Origin: JAAYZH01 sp964479695
GTDB taxonomy: Bacteria > Bacillota > Clostridia > Saccharofermentanales > Fastidiosipilaceae
Direction of reading: 5' to 3'
DNA: 64,000 nt
NCBI GenBank assembly: GCA_964479695.1
Contig: CAYZSO010000010.1
Location: 1-64,000, forward strand
Shown in pieces: positions 36,901-44,796 of the stretch. Position 1 is the stretch's first letter, and each line of letters opens with the position of its first letter. Both the position numbers and the translations under genes were made by a program. The notes under the pieces are model-generated. The model worked only from the letters and a program-made list of their open reading frames with translations. It made no database searches and had not been told where the DNA came from.

Positions 36901-37891
36901 TGTTCGAAATTTTTTTGACCAACTATCCGGTTTCTTATCTCGTGAACCACATGCATCTAGGCTAGCAATAATAAATCTTAGAGCAATACAATCTAGTCTA
37001 GAAAAAATGCAGACTTTTTTTCAAAGTGTAGCTGAAGAACAATGCAATTTTATCGAAAAACATGACATGATTAGCATGTTAGAAAATCAAAGATTATTGG
37101 ATCTTCAGATGGAATGTTCTTACTATGAAGAACATCAACCAAGCCGTTTTTTTGACAAGTTTCAAGTTTCACGATGGTACTTTGATTACCATAAATCAAA
37201 ATTAGAAATAATAAAACAAGCACTTTCTGGTATATCAGTCAAACATTCTATAATATTCCCGGATAGGTATTATTATGAAAAAACACTCAGTTATTACCCA
37301 GTGGTTGTCAGTAATCTTGACACTTACAACGGCTCTCTTTTAACGGAATTATTGTGTCAGTGTATACCGTTTGCAGATTTTGAGTTTGATTACTTAGTAC
37401 TATTAGAAATGAATGATCAAGGAAAAATTTTACAAACCGCACTTAAAGTGCCTAAATCCTTATTAAAGAAGCTTAAAGAAGCTATTGATAACAATGATAC
37501 CTCTCAACTAGAAGAGTTGACCCCACCATATCTTATAGAAATATCATCACAAATGCTGGGATGCTTTGATAATCAGTTTGAAGTACATAATCCAATTTTT
37601 ACTGGATATGAGGGAGTTGATAACATCGCAGAATTACTATGGGCTTACTCGAAATCGCGCGAAATATTAACCAAGGAGATTGAGTCTGAGTATTGGAATA
37701 AAACAGAACACAACTATAGAAAAGAAGTATTAAAAATTCTTGAATCGATAATACAGAAAATTCCAAAGAATGATTATGATAGAATTTCTAATCAATGCCA
37801 TGATGTGTTTGATGGAAACTTGTTTGACGATGTTAGTTTTAATTCATTCTTCAACGAACTTGCAACAAAACTTATGATGCAATACCAATGA
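33944..37891 (+). CDS. Cap4-type nuclease - STAND NTPase, probable Avs-like anti-phage protein
   Basis: This 1315-residue protein begins with a Lys-rich stretch, then a Cap4/DUF4297-type PD-(D/E)xK nuclease: GGQIALKGYSYQLLYSSYLI (about 28-47), FEGIEDLDQ (about 60) and HIQIKYS (about 78-84) supply the Glu and QxK catalytic residues. A P-loop STAND domain follows: KASSGQGKTTLAFQVAY (303-319), a Walker B LILIDNVDS (about 356) and LLLTVREDDW (about 386-395). The remaining 900 residues are helical and probably act as the sensor. In Avs proteins such a sensor binds a phage protein, the STAND domain oligomerises and the nuclease cuts DNA. The low GC content and position in a decay zone suggest recent transfer. 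Confidence 0.85.
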   Translation: MAKKKTGKKQKVDSPKVAIQEVHDSRNGGQIALKGYSYQLLYSSYLILSESDENTEFYFEGIEDLDQVKQVEVSNSITHIQIKYSTIRQNASFLSDVLKNFLEIYLLDNVRNFKLVFDFSVAKGHMSKLFESDLDEQSTLYWKSVVEKIKSENFLWNWNNFSFEDFVSKLSFEKVERNYLIDEIEKKLIQEYDITTENVKLFANAFKICCLNKMVERSFLNKREVDVLVQDVKDDINKGTHNPAYKWIKKIFFDKVITEAEDGFYEGKKPTVGDIVSQLPVRRPELEEKLAESIEKNRVTVIKASSGQGKTTLAFQVAYNLRDEFDIYRLIWCNDPRELSNIVQFLASRVRLGEKPLILIDNVDSQLSGWNGLAQLLQEEVIYHYKLLLTVREDDWYSYAGDLSNIKLLHIVKPTLNEREAQSIFEALQRVNKIHPSIYDWRKSWVKVANRKLLIEYIYLLTHGEMLSERISHQLEQINSNNTGKIKCDILRKVCFADTCGIKLSVDKLVKSLPDTAHFDYGEILKSIENEFLIRVDNVGKYVEGLHPVRSQHIVDKLHDFIDISDTALQVVQIADHSYFAKLFSNLPKVITNKHSFYSEVIDSMWNGSDLSHYVFALQGVFSGSIMQYFLSNRHAFDDANEHGGLFILDMELNPFTNFHEFDFTSNAMDELLKIDPNNPNIQYLRDLRDSIPKIDLPQTDVYHLCIAIFNQLKDHDLFDITSDVESYSKIMYWLYNINPALNLSKNVPLDKIWEGKNIYSEDSISSIMYTCFCGDRELYLNFVNKNISSILSYLKASTESLRVYVKDNDIFVEYILLPSNIRNGNDESVSRLKTICKMLPIFEKYHTVSLKPRIEMLSNYNIPDDSLKTMPIRNLFIMFHQEFNSLWSKTIMSNYECDSIIEWLEYWFSARITVVELYQKSITCINKILKGEHFRNVLNDIDSLRVEMNRKLIMEFRFPYEDRPFDVKASIPEGFVKVKNEYFQSVRNFFDQLSGFLSREPHASRLAIINLRAIQSSLEKMQTFFQSVAEEQCNFIEKHDMISMLENQRLLDLQMECSYYEEHQPSRFFDKFQVSRWYFDYHKSKLEIIKQALSGISVKHSIIFPDRYYYEKTLSYYPVVVSNLDTYNGSLLTELLCQCIPFADFEFDYLVLLEMNDQGKILQTALKVPKSLLKKLKEAIDNNDTSQLEELTPPYLIEISSQMLGCFDNQFEVHNPIFTGYEGVDNIAELLWAYSKSREILTKEIESEYWNKTEHNYRKEVLKILESIIQKIPKNDYDRISNQCHDVFDGNLFDDVSFNSFFNELATKLMMQYQ

Positions 37892-38147
37892 ATGCAGCAT
37901 TTGCTAATAGGAACTAATTGATTTTCAGCAAACTCGTTCGCATTTTCATGACCTCGTGTTGCTGATATCTTATTGTGTCTGCTGGTTGCCTGATTTAATC
38001 TCCGAGTCTTACTTATGGTGTGTCCAGGGAAAGAGAGAAAAGAGTGGATTCGCACGCTTTGGCCTCTGGGAGATAATTTAGAGAGCAGAGGATGGGGATT
38101 TCTTGGCGAAAATTGGTTGGATGGTAATTGGTGGACCACACCACAGA

Positions 38148-38640
38148 TCAGAGGCGTTGGACAAGAGGTCCGTTCAGGTGAAAAGGGTATTTTGAGAGTA
38201 TCAGTATCCCTATGACCAGGAAGGAGAAGGAATACAAAGACGCAGAAAACATACGCAAGCGATTTTGTGCTTCACGAAGGAAGGCTTCACACCAGCGTTT
38301 TATCCTGCGGCGAGAACTGGCTTCAAACGGGGCTAGGGTCTCTTTGTGCTGATGGAGTTTTTCGAAAACGTCAGCGGTGTAACGCTTGTAGGGAAGAAGG
38401 AAATCGGGGAGCTCTAGGTGTAATCTGGCACAGCTTCGGTTCTGGCAACGAAGGCGACGAAGCGAGAAAACACGGGAATCTCCTAGATGGTTTTTGGCTT
38501 TCCTTTGACGACGATCGTAGTAACGAAGTTCTCCTCCGCAAATCGGACAAGGAGGAATATCTAACCCCGTAATGACAAAGGTTGATCAGGGGAACTTTCT
38601 TTCAAATAAAATTCTGTTACAATAATCATGCTTTATTGAG
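38148..38640 (-). pseudogene. Frameshifted zinc-ribbon/HTH (DUF6431-like) gene, copy A
   Basis: On the minus strand a coding frame reads PPCPICGGELRYYDRRQRK, then SLRRLRCQNRSCARLHLELP and PYKRYTADVFEKLHQHKE, up to a TGA at 38148. It looks like DUF6431 proteins: a zinc ribbon with CPxC and CxxxxC pairs followed by a helical part. The N-terminal end, starting at the ATG at 38630, is in a shifted frame. Three more decayed copies lie at 39.7, 41.4 and 45.0 kb, so this is a repeated, mobile-like gene. A terminator-like hairpin at 38644 lies just upstream of its start. Confidence 0.55.
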
Positions 38641-38643
38641 CAG

Positions 38644-38688
38644 AGCTTCGGGAGGTCCGCAAAAACACACCCGGAGCTTTTTATTTTC
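38644..38688 (+). terminator. Terminator-like hairpin of the repeat family, copy A
   Basis: AGCTTCGGG (38644-38652) pairs with CCCGGAGCT (38670-38678), then TTTTTATTTT. The same hairpin recurs at 45131-45170 and, decayed, at about 41505. Confidence 0.6.
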
Positions 38689-38820
38689 TTGATGTGCGTA
38701 CAGGTATTGGTGGAAATTCTGGGACAGAGAAGACGTCAGTAACGGGCTAAATTAGGCTGGCAGCGACACTTCGAGAAAAACACAATATACATACAGTATT
38801 TTTACCCCCAAATGCTCACG

Positions 38821-39123
38821 CTACTCAATCACAGACCTGTCCCGCTGCCCATGTAAAAACCTTCTTATCTCAACAGTATCTTCAAGCACGGCATGGTACA
38901 ACACAAACCCCTTAACCGGGATTTTCCTAATCTCACCCCGCATAGGCCGTGTTGTACTGTACAGTTCATGGGTATAAGGAAACTCTGCAATACGCTGAAC
39001 GGCTACATCCAATTCATCCAGTAAATCCTCTGCCGCCTGCGGTGCATCCAGCCTATCAGCGATATAATCAACCGCCTCTAAAATATCAGCTTTGGCAAGT
39101 GGCAAGTACACTATCTTATGCAC
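38821..39123 (-). CDS. RelE/ParE-type toxin
   Basis: The toxin has 100 residues from a GTG at 39123 with AGGAGGGG upstream. The pattern is typical of the RelE/ParE superfamily: KIVYLPLAKADILEAVDYIA at the N-terminus, a helical hairpin, then PMRGEIRKIPVKGFVLYHAV and a final VEIRRFLHGQRD. Members block translation or gyrase. The antitoxin gene lies upstream on the same strand with 16 bases between. The pair looks intact. Confidence 0.85.
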   Translation of the reverse strand: MHKIVYLPLAKADILEAVDYIADRLDAPQAAEDLLDELDVAVQRIAEFPYTHELYSTTRPMRGEIRKIPVKGFVLYHAVLEDTVEIRRFLHGQRDRSVIE

Positions 39124-39139
39124 GATGCTGCTTCCCCTC

Positions 39140-39409
39140 CTATTTGACCTTTAGGCGCTCTTTGGCAGACTGCATCACGTCCTCATGGCTCAACCTAACC
39201 TTGCTCTCAATAGCCTGAATCTCGGCTTCTCTGAGCTTGTCATAGACCTGGCTCTCATACAAGCCTTCTTCATAAGCCTCCATAGACATGACAACAATAG
39301 AGCCAGCGCCATTCTTAGTCAGGAACACAGGTTCTTTACTGGACTGTACATCTCTGGTGATCTCCGCAAAATTATTTCTCAAATCTGATACTGGCCTAAT
39401 CCTCTTCAT
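39140..39409 (-). CDS. Phd/YefM-type antitoxin
   Basis: The antitoxin has 89 residues. MKRIRPVSDLRNNFAEITRD and EPVFLTKNGAGSIVVMSMEA form the Phd/YefM DNA-binding fold; the C-terminal helix (YDKLREAEIQAIESKVRLS) would wrap the toxin. AAGGAGG precedes the ATG. A near-perfect palindrome overlapping the -10 region (39430-39444) is the likely operator. The antitoxin comes first in the operon, as usual. Confidence 0.85.
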   Translation of the reverse strand: MKRIRPVSDLRNNFAEITRDVQSSKEPVFLTKNGAGSIVVMSMEAYEEGLYESQVYDKLREAEIQAIESKVRLSHEDVMQSAKERLKVK

Positions 39410-39429
39410 GGTATCGCCTCCTTAGCATT

Positions 39430-39459
39430 AATTTATGCATAATTGCGCTAATTGGTCAA
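39430..39459 (-). promoter_or_regulatory. Promoter and operator of the toxin-antitoxin operon
   Basis: On the minus strand, TTGACC (39459-39454), 18 bases, then TAAATT (39435-39430). The palindrome AATTTATGCATAATT (39430-39444) covers the -10 box, where the Phd/YefM complex would bind. Confidence 0.6.
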
Positions 39460-39599
39460 GAGGGAATTATGTGGAGTACATACCTGTATTTCCACAAATG
39501 AGGACAACAAAGTGTAGATCTAACCTGATCGAACATGATCAATCTATTGATTGCAAGACATCTATTCGCAAGAGTTGCCGAATATGCTAACCTCCGAAA

Positions 39600-40025
39600 A
39601 ATCGAAGAGGGTGGGGTGCGGCGGCTTTGGCCTCATGGAGATGAAATGGGGAGAGGGAATGATGATGTTTCATGGCGCAAGTTAGTTGGACGGTAGTTGG
39701 CGGTTCGCACTACGGATCAGAGGTGTAGAACGAGAGGGTCGTTCAGATAAAAAAGTTTTTCGAAGATTGTATCAACCTTTTAGACAGAAAGGCGAAAGAA
39801 TAAGCAGGCGATATGAAAACAAGAAAGCGGTTCTTAGCTTCACTTAGGATTGCTTCACGCCAATGATGATTTTACACCCAGAATGCGCTTCGTACGGTAC
39901 TAGAGAATTGTTGTCCTGTTGGAGCCTTGCGAAAACGTCGTTAGTGTAGCTCGCGCAGTAAGTAAGGAAACCGGGTAGTTCGAGGAGTAATGTGGTAAGA
40001 CTTCAGTTCTGATATCGTCAGTAGT
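39600..40025 (-). pseudogene. Decayed zinc-ribbon/HTH gene, copy B
   Basis: Minus-strand translation gives fragments matching copy A (LELPGFLTYCASYTNDVFAR, VPYEAHSG) broken by several stops and shifts. The left part, 39600-39760, matches the sequence downstream of copy A, including a block with GCGGCTTTGGCC. The DNA between 39445 and 40318 holds no intact gene. Confidence 0.5.
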
Positions 40026-40318
40026 GAGATAGGTAAGTGCGGGGAGGATAGTCTATATTTGTGAGCTGAAACTATATGGTCTATTTCGTTATCATTGTCT
40101 CCCGAAAATTGACGGCTGAAGAGGAATTAACTGACTGTTGACCTCAACAAAAGATTAAGGACGCTACTTTAGTGAAACCTATGAGATGAAGACTTTCTCA
40201 GCATGCAATGTTTTCACAAGCATGATCTCTGAATTTGGTTGGATTGAGTATATGAATCAGTTATACTCTCTGTAGATGGCAAACTTTGTCAATTTACAAG
40301 ATACGGGAGATGAAAGAT

Positions 40319-41341
40319 ATGATGTTTGAAATTCCGTCACTTAAAATTAAGGACTCTTTGAAATTTGCAAAAGAATTAAATGAGATAACATTGGTTGATG
40401 GTGATTTTGAGTTTTATAATCGCATGAAATGGGTTGAACCATTTGGGATGCTGCTATCAGCCTGTAGTATTAAACAATTTAGACAAAAACACCCTGACAC
40501 TGCATTTAGATTGCTAGGTCCTAGAGATGAAGAGTGTACATCCTATGCTTCTCACATGGGCTTTTTCAAAGCTATTTCAGAAAGCATAGACCTAGGGAAT
40601 AAACCAGGAGAAGCAATCGGAAATAATAATTACCTCCCAATCACAGAAATGAACTTGCATCAGATACATCAAGATGAAATAGCAGCGGGAAGAATGATCG
40701 ATATCGGAAGTGCTATCGAATCAAAATCTTCAGAACTAGCAAAGGTATTAGGTCGTGATAACAAGAATTTCTGTGAGCTACTTACATATTTGATTCGCGA
40801 AATATTGTGAAACATTCCTGAACATGCTGACTGTGGTACAGCCTGGATTTGCGGGCAATATTGGCGAGATCAACGTGCTGAAATAGCAATTGTTGATGAA
40901 GGCATAGGAATATTGAAAAGTCTCCAACGAAATGAAATACATAGAGAATATGTTAATAATGATGCAGAGGCACTAACTTATGCAATAAAGGCAGGGATAT
41001 CTCAATCCTTCAATCCGTCGAAAAAGAACAATTCTGATGACTACTGGACTAACTCTGGTTTTGGACTATTTATGGTAAGTGAGATATGTAAGGAACTTCG
41101 TGGTTCATTTTGTTTAGCTTCAGGAAATAAATACCTTTATATTAATAATGGAGACACATCTGTTGGTGATACATACTTTTCTGGAACAGCTGTTCAGATA
41201 AAAATCTCTACCAGTGAACTAGTAAAAGATGGAGATGTGATTAACATCATTTCAAAGAGAGGAGAAGAGCAAGCAAAGCTAATCCGTAACGCTTTTCAAA
41301 AAGCCTCTAAACCGTCAAAAGGGTTAATTGATACTCTTTAG
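40319..41341 (+). pseudogene. GHKL-type ATPase gene with one in-frame TGA
   Basis: A start at 40319 has GGGAG ten bases upstream. The frame reads to a TGA at 40808-40810 and resumes in the same frame to 41341. Together they encode 340 residues with the ATPase motifs of the histidine-kinase/GHKL fold: the N-box split by the stop (LIREIL, stop, NIPEHA), IVDEGIGI (G1) and NSGFGLFMVSEICKELRG (G2). Replacing TGA by CGA restores REILRNIPEHA, so one C-to-T change explains the break. No receiver or phosphoacceptor domain is seen, so it is not a classical kinase. Such ATPases often sit beside FRG or other defence genes. Confidence 0.7.
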
Positions 41342-41640
41342 ATAGAAAATTAGTAACCTAATTACTTGACTGGTATGCAAATAGAAGCGAAGTTCTCCTC
41401 CGCAAACCGAACAAGAAGAATATCTAGCCTCGTAATGACATAGGTTGATCAGGGGAACTTTTTTCAAATGAAATTCAGATGCAACAATCATACTTTTTTG
41501 CTGAGCTTCGGGAGAGGCGGTAAAAATACACACAACGCTTTTCCGTTCATAATTTTCGGACATGTATTATCGGAAATTCAAAGGAAGACAAGACGTCAGT
41601 AACAGGCCAAATTAGGCTGGTAATGACAACAAAAGATATT
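41340..41640 (-). pseudogene. N-terminal fragment of the zinc-ribbon gene, copy C, with upstream repeat
   Basis: The minus-strand frame from about 41490 (SEFHLKKVPLINLCHYEARY, CSVCGGELRF) matches the start of copies A and D and is open without a shift, then loses similarity. The DNA at 41500-41630 also matches the upstream part of the other copies, including GACGTCAGTAACAGGCCAAA. Confidence 0.5.
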
Positions 41641-41673
41641 TGTGCTTTTGAGAAAGAACTGATGGTCTTAGGG

Positions 41674-41679
41674 ATAGAA
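41674..41679. repeat. Left target-site duplication of the IS1634-type element
   Basis: ATAGAA directly precedes the left terminal repeat and matches 43860-43865 after the right one. Confidence 0.85.
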
Positions 41680-41790
41680 CCCACATTCGTCACCCTATTT
41701 GAGTAAATCTAAGCCTATTTTCTAGCCGTAAACTGACGGCTTTTCTTCTATGCACTTGTATAGCATTAATAGTAGCGCTACACTGTTCAT

Positions 41791-42132
41791 ATGTCAAAAG
41801 AGTATATTGAAACATTACTAGAGGAACGGAATCGTTTGATTCAAGTCTTGGCTAGCAAAGCTTGGTTATTGCACGGCACCTGGGTAGAGCGCTATTCCAC
41901 ATGTACTCGTCCGGATTGCGAATGTCATACGGGCAAGAGGCATGGGCCGCGACATTACTTGGCAACTATGCAAGATGGGAAACAGCGCCAGACCTATGTG
42001 CGAAGAAATCAGGAGGCCTTGGTTCGGGCAGGAATTCGGCAAAGTCAAGAAGTCGATTCGATCTTGCTGCAGATCACCCAGATCAATCTGGAATTACTGA
42101 AAGAAGGGTATTATGACGATATACAGCCATGA
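41791..42132 (+). CDS. IS1634-associated accessory protein (DUF6788-like)
   Basis: This 113-residue protein has a helical N-terminus, a Cys/His cluster (CTRPDCECHTGKRHGPRHY, about 37-55) and YVRRNQEALVRAGI. It resembles the short DUF6788-type ORF that precedes IS1634 transposases. Its role in transposition is unknown. The transposase start overlaps its 3' end by 20 bases, so translation is coupled. Confidence 0.75.
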   Translation: MSKEYIETLLEERNRLIQVLASKAWLLHGTWVERYSTCTRPDCECHTGKRHGPRHYLATMQDGKQRQTYVRRNQEALVRAGIRQSQEVDSILLQITQINLELLKEGYYDDIQP

Positions 42133-43849
42133 GGAGTTGATGGAAATCCTTAGTGAGGCTCATGCCGCTCATACGGAAGATGCGTGTCTGCATAACTTTC
42201 TGGTTCCTGCTTCCGCCTATTGCCGCACGCTAGGACTAAGGGAGATTATTGACTCACTTGTTCAATCCCAGATGCAGTTGCAACCGGGACTTTTGGTGCA
42301 GACCATGGTGCTAGACACCCTATCGGGTCGAAGTCCGCTTTATCACTTGAAGGATTTTGTGTCAGCAATCGACCGAGAGTTGCTCTTGGGGGAAGAAGTC
42401 GATCCGCATGGGTTCAGTGATACCAATGTAGGTCGTTCACTAGATGCCATCGCCGCATGTGGGACGGGCAGGATTTTGTCAGCCTTAGGTGTTGAAGCAG
42501 TGAGGCGTTTTACCTTGGATCCCGCAACGATCAGCTACGATACCACCTCCACGAGTGTCTGGGGATCCTATGAAGTATCGGATGAAGAGGGGCCTAAAAT
42601 TACTTACGGGCACAGCAAGGATCTTCGCCCGGATCTCAAACAATTCATGACGGAATTACTCTGTGTAGATAGCGGGGTACCTATCTTCGGCACAACTTTG
42701 GATGGAAATTCTTCCGACAAGGAATCCAATCACCGGATCCTGAAGACAATTTCCTCTTTGATGAAACAACATGGTTTGGGCGAAGGTGCCTTTATTTACA
42801 TCGCCGATTCGGCTATGGTGACGAGTAAGAACTTGGCCGTCCTTGGAGATACTCGCTTTATCAGCCGTCTGCCAGCAAACTTCAAGGTATGCGAGAGCGT
42901 CATCGATGAAGCGATGGAAAACGGAAAATGGATCCCTATCGGAAAACTCAATGAAATCTCTAGTAGTAACAAACGGCCAGCTGCTGCTTATCAGGCGGTA
43001 GAGGCTAGTGTAACGATTGAGGATGAATCCTATAGAGCCGTTGTGATTCACTCAGATGCTCTGGACAAAAGACGCTTGAAAAAATTGGAAAAAGACTTCG
43101 CAGACTCGGAAGTTACCCTGCAAAAGGCGTTCAAATCCATCCCACTCCGCTATGCCTGTGAGACCGATGCTCAACAGGCTGCCTTGCAGGTGCAAACGAT
43201 GAAGAGTACATACCATCAAGTGCAAGTGGACATTAAAACTGTATCCGTTCGTGGCCGTGGCCGACCACCTAAAAACGGTGAAGCCAAGGAGATGGAAAGG
43301 TACGAGCTTGTTATCCGTATTGTTCCACAAGAAGACCGCGTGGCAGCCGGGAAACGCAAGGCTGGGTGCTTCGTATTGCTAACGAATGTAGCTCCAGAAA
43401 CACTAGCTGCGAAAGAGATCCTTAAAGCCTATAAAGGCCAGTTCGCTGTTGAACAGAATTTTGCTTTCTTGAAAGATCCTCTGCTGGTAAATGACCTCTT
43501 TTTGAAAACGCCATCCCGTATTGATGCACTTGGTATGGTTCTGATTATTGCCCTGATGATTTACCGGCTCATGCAACGAATGATGCGACGTTATGTGGAA
43601 GAAACCGGCAAGAAACTCCCTGGCTGGAAAACGTATCAGGACACGGATCGTCCGACTACATACATGCTTACTTGGGCGCTTCGAGGCATTCGGATCTACT
43701 TGATCCGAGGTCAACGAGCTTTTCTCAAACCACCAGATGATCGGCAGTTACGCTATCTCGAAGCACTGGGACTTGATGAAAATGTCTATCTAAAGCCAGG
43801 ACTCAAGTGTAAGCCGATAATTCCGGGAATTTCAGGGGCGAAAGGGTGA
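42113..43849 (+). CDS. IS1634 family transposase
   Basis: This 578-residue DDE transposase is full length and uninterrupted. Recognisable blocks are TISYDTTSTSVWGSYE (about 142-157, first Asp), FGTTLDGNSSDKESN, FIYIADSAMVTSKN (second Asp), and a C-terminal LKAYKGQFAVEQNFAFLKDP (about 438-457, the Glu region) with FLKTPSRIDALGMVLIIALM. Its stop lies inside the right terminal repeat. The element appears active. Confidence 0.9.
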   Translation: MTIYSHEELMEILSEAHAAHTEDACLHNFLVPASAYCRTLGLREIIDSLVQSQMQLQPGLLVQTMVLDTLSGRSPLYHLKDFVSAIDRELLLGEEVDPHGFSDTNVGRSLDAIAACGTGRILSALGVEAVRRFTLDPATISYDTTSTSVWGSYEVSDEEGPKITYGHSKDLRPDLKQFMTELLCVDSGVPIFGTTLDGNSSDKESNHRILKTISSLMKQHGLGEGAFIYIADSAMVTSKNLAVLGDTRFISRLPANFKVCESVIDEAMENGKWIPIGKLNEISSSNKRPAAAYQAVEASVTIEDESYRAVVIHSDALDKRRLKKLEKDFADSEVTLQKAFKSIPLRYACETDAQQAALQVQTMKSTYHQVQVDIKTVSVRGRGRPPKNGEAKEMERYELVIRIVPQEDRVAAGKRKAGCFVLLTNVAPETLAAKEILKAYKGQFAVEQNFAFLKDPLLVNDLFLKTPSRIDALGMVLIIALMIYRLMQRMMRRYVEETGKKLPGWKTYQDTDRPTTYMLTWALRGIRIYLIRGQRAFLKPPDDRQLRYLEALGLDENVYLKPGLKCKPIIPGISGAKG

Positions 43850-43881
43850 CGAATGTGGGATAGAATTTTAGGAGGTCGAAT

Positions 43882-44796
43882 ATGGAACTTCACTATGATA
43901 ACATTGATACTATTGATGCATCCGGAGGAGTGCAAGCAGTAATTGATAGGTTAAATACTCTTGCTAAAATGGGTGGGTATGTTTTTCGAGGATATGGCAA
44001 GCAGGATGAATTGCTTCCCAATATTATACGAGGAAAAACAAGTTATGCAAATATTGAAAGTAGACTTCTCGATGATTTCGAAAAATACGGAAGTAGTTAT
44101 TTTCATGCGACTACACCCATAGACTTCATGTCATACGCACAGCATTTTGGATTGCCAACACGGTTACTAGATTTCACCCATAATCCTTTTATTGCGTTAT
44201 CGTTTGCGCTTTTTGCTCCTAAGTCAATAGGTAAGTATAATGTTCCCGAGGATAAAGAATATTACTATATTCGATATGCAAACCTTGACGAAAACCTTTG
44301 TGCACCAGCTATCCCTCTAAATAATGATATATATAACATGAAATTTACCAGAACAGATTCACTTGCAACTAAGGCATGTCAATGTATTAATAGTGTAAAC
44401 GATTTGTTTGGCAAGAATTTACTGGGACGTAATATTTTGGCTTTAGATGGCTATAAAAATACCATAGATGATGCAATTAGCAAACAGGATAAACTACGAA
44501 ATCGTGTTATTCTTTTTATAGACCCAAATCAAGCTAACCAAAGAATAATCATGCAACAAGGTCTGTTTATGTTTCCATATACGCTAGATAAAGGCGAGCA
44601 TATCAAAATACTAAATAACAATTCCTATTATATTAAGATACATAAAGACTTACGGAATGAATTAAATCAGTATTTAGATACTCTTGGTTATAATACTTTT
44701 CGTCTTATGCCTGATCTTAGCAGCATATGCGAAGCTGTAAAGCGTAGGAACCTCGATGTGCGTTCCGAAAAAAGTTCAGCAATAAAAAAGAAGTAG
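43882..44796 (+). CDS. FRG domain-containing protein
   Basis: This 304-residue protein contains an FRG domain: YVFRGYGKQDELLPNIIRGK (about 33-52), then FMSYAQHFGLPTRLLDFTHN and FIALSFALF (about 83-112). FRG proteins are common in defence islands and phage-related regions, but their biochemical activity is not established. AGGAGG precedes the ATG. The IS1634-type element sits just upstream, so expression now depends on a promoter within or at the end of that element. The ATPase pseudogene at 40319 is the nearest upstream gene outside the element. Confidence 0.8.
   Translation: MELHYDNIDTIDASGGVQAVIDRLNTLAKMGGYVFRGYGKQDELLPNIIRGKTSYANIESRLLDDFEKYGSSYFHATTPIDFMSYAQHFGLPTRLLDFTHNPFIALSFALFAPKSIGKYNVPEDKEYYYIRYANLDENLCAPAIPLNNDIYNMKFTRTDSLATKACQCINSVNDLFGKNLLGRNILALDGYKNTIDDAISKQDKLRNRVILFIDPNQANQRIIMQQGLFMFPYTLDKGEHIKILNNNSYYIKIHKDLRNELNQYLDTLGYNTFRLMPDLSSICEAVKRRNLDVRSEKSSAIKKK

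Larger units (their letters stand above)
41680..43859 (+). mobile_element. IS1634-type insertion sequence, intact, 2180 bp
   Basis: The 17-bp perfect terminal repeats CCCACATTCGTCACCCT (41680-41696) and its complement (43843-43859) are flanked by 6-bp target duplications ATAGAA. Two overlapping genes fill the element. It lies about 22 bases before the start of the FRG gene, leaving that gene's ribosome site (AGGAGG) in place but cutting it off from anything upstream. The exact duplication and intact genes indicate a recent insertion. Confidence 0.9.

Noticed and set aside
38267..38572. Plus-strand 101-codon open frame
   Set aside because: It is opposite the zinc-ribbon pseudogene, whose minus-strand reading gives clear Cys motifs.
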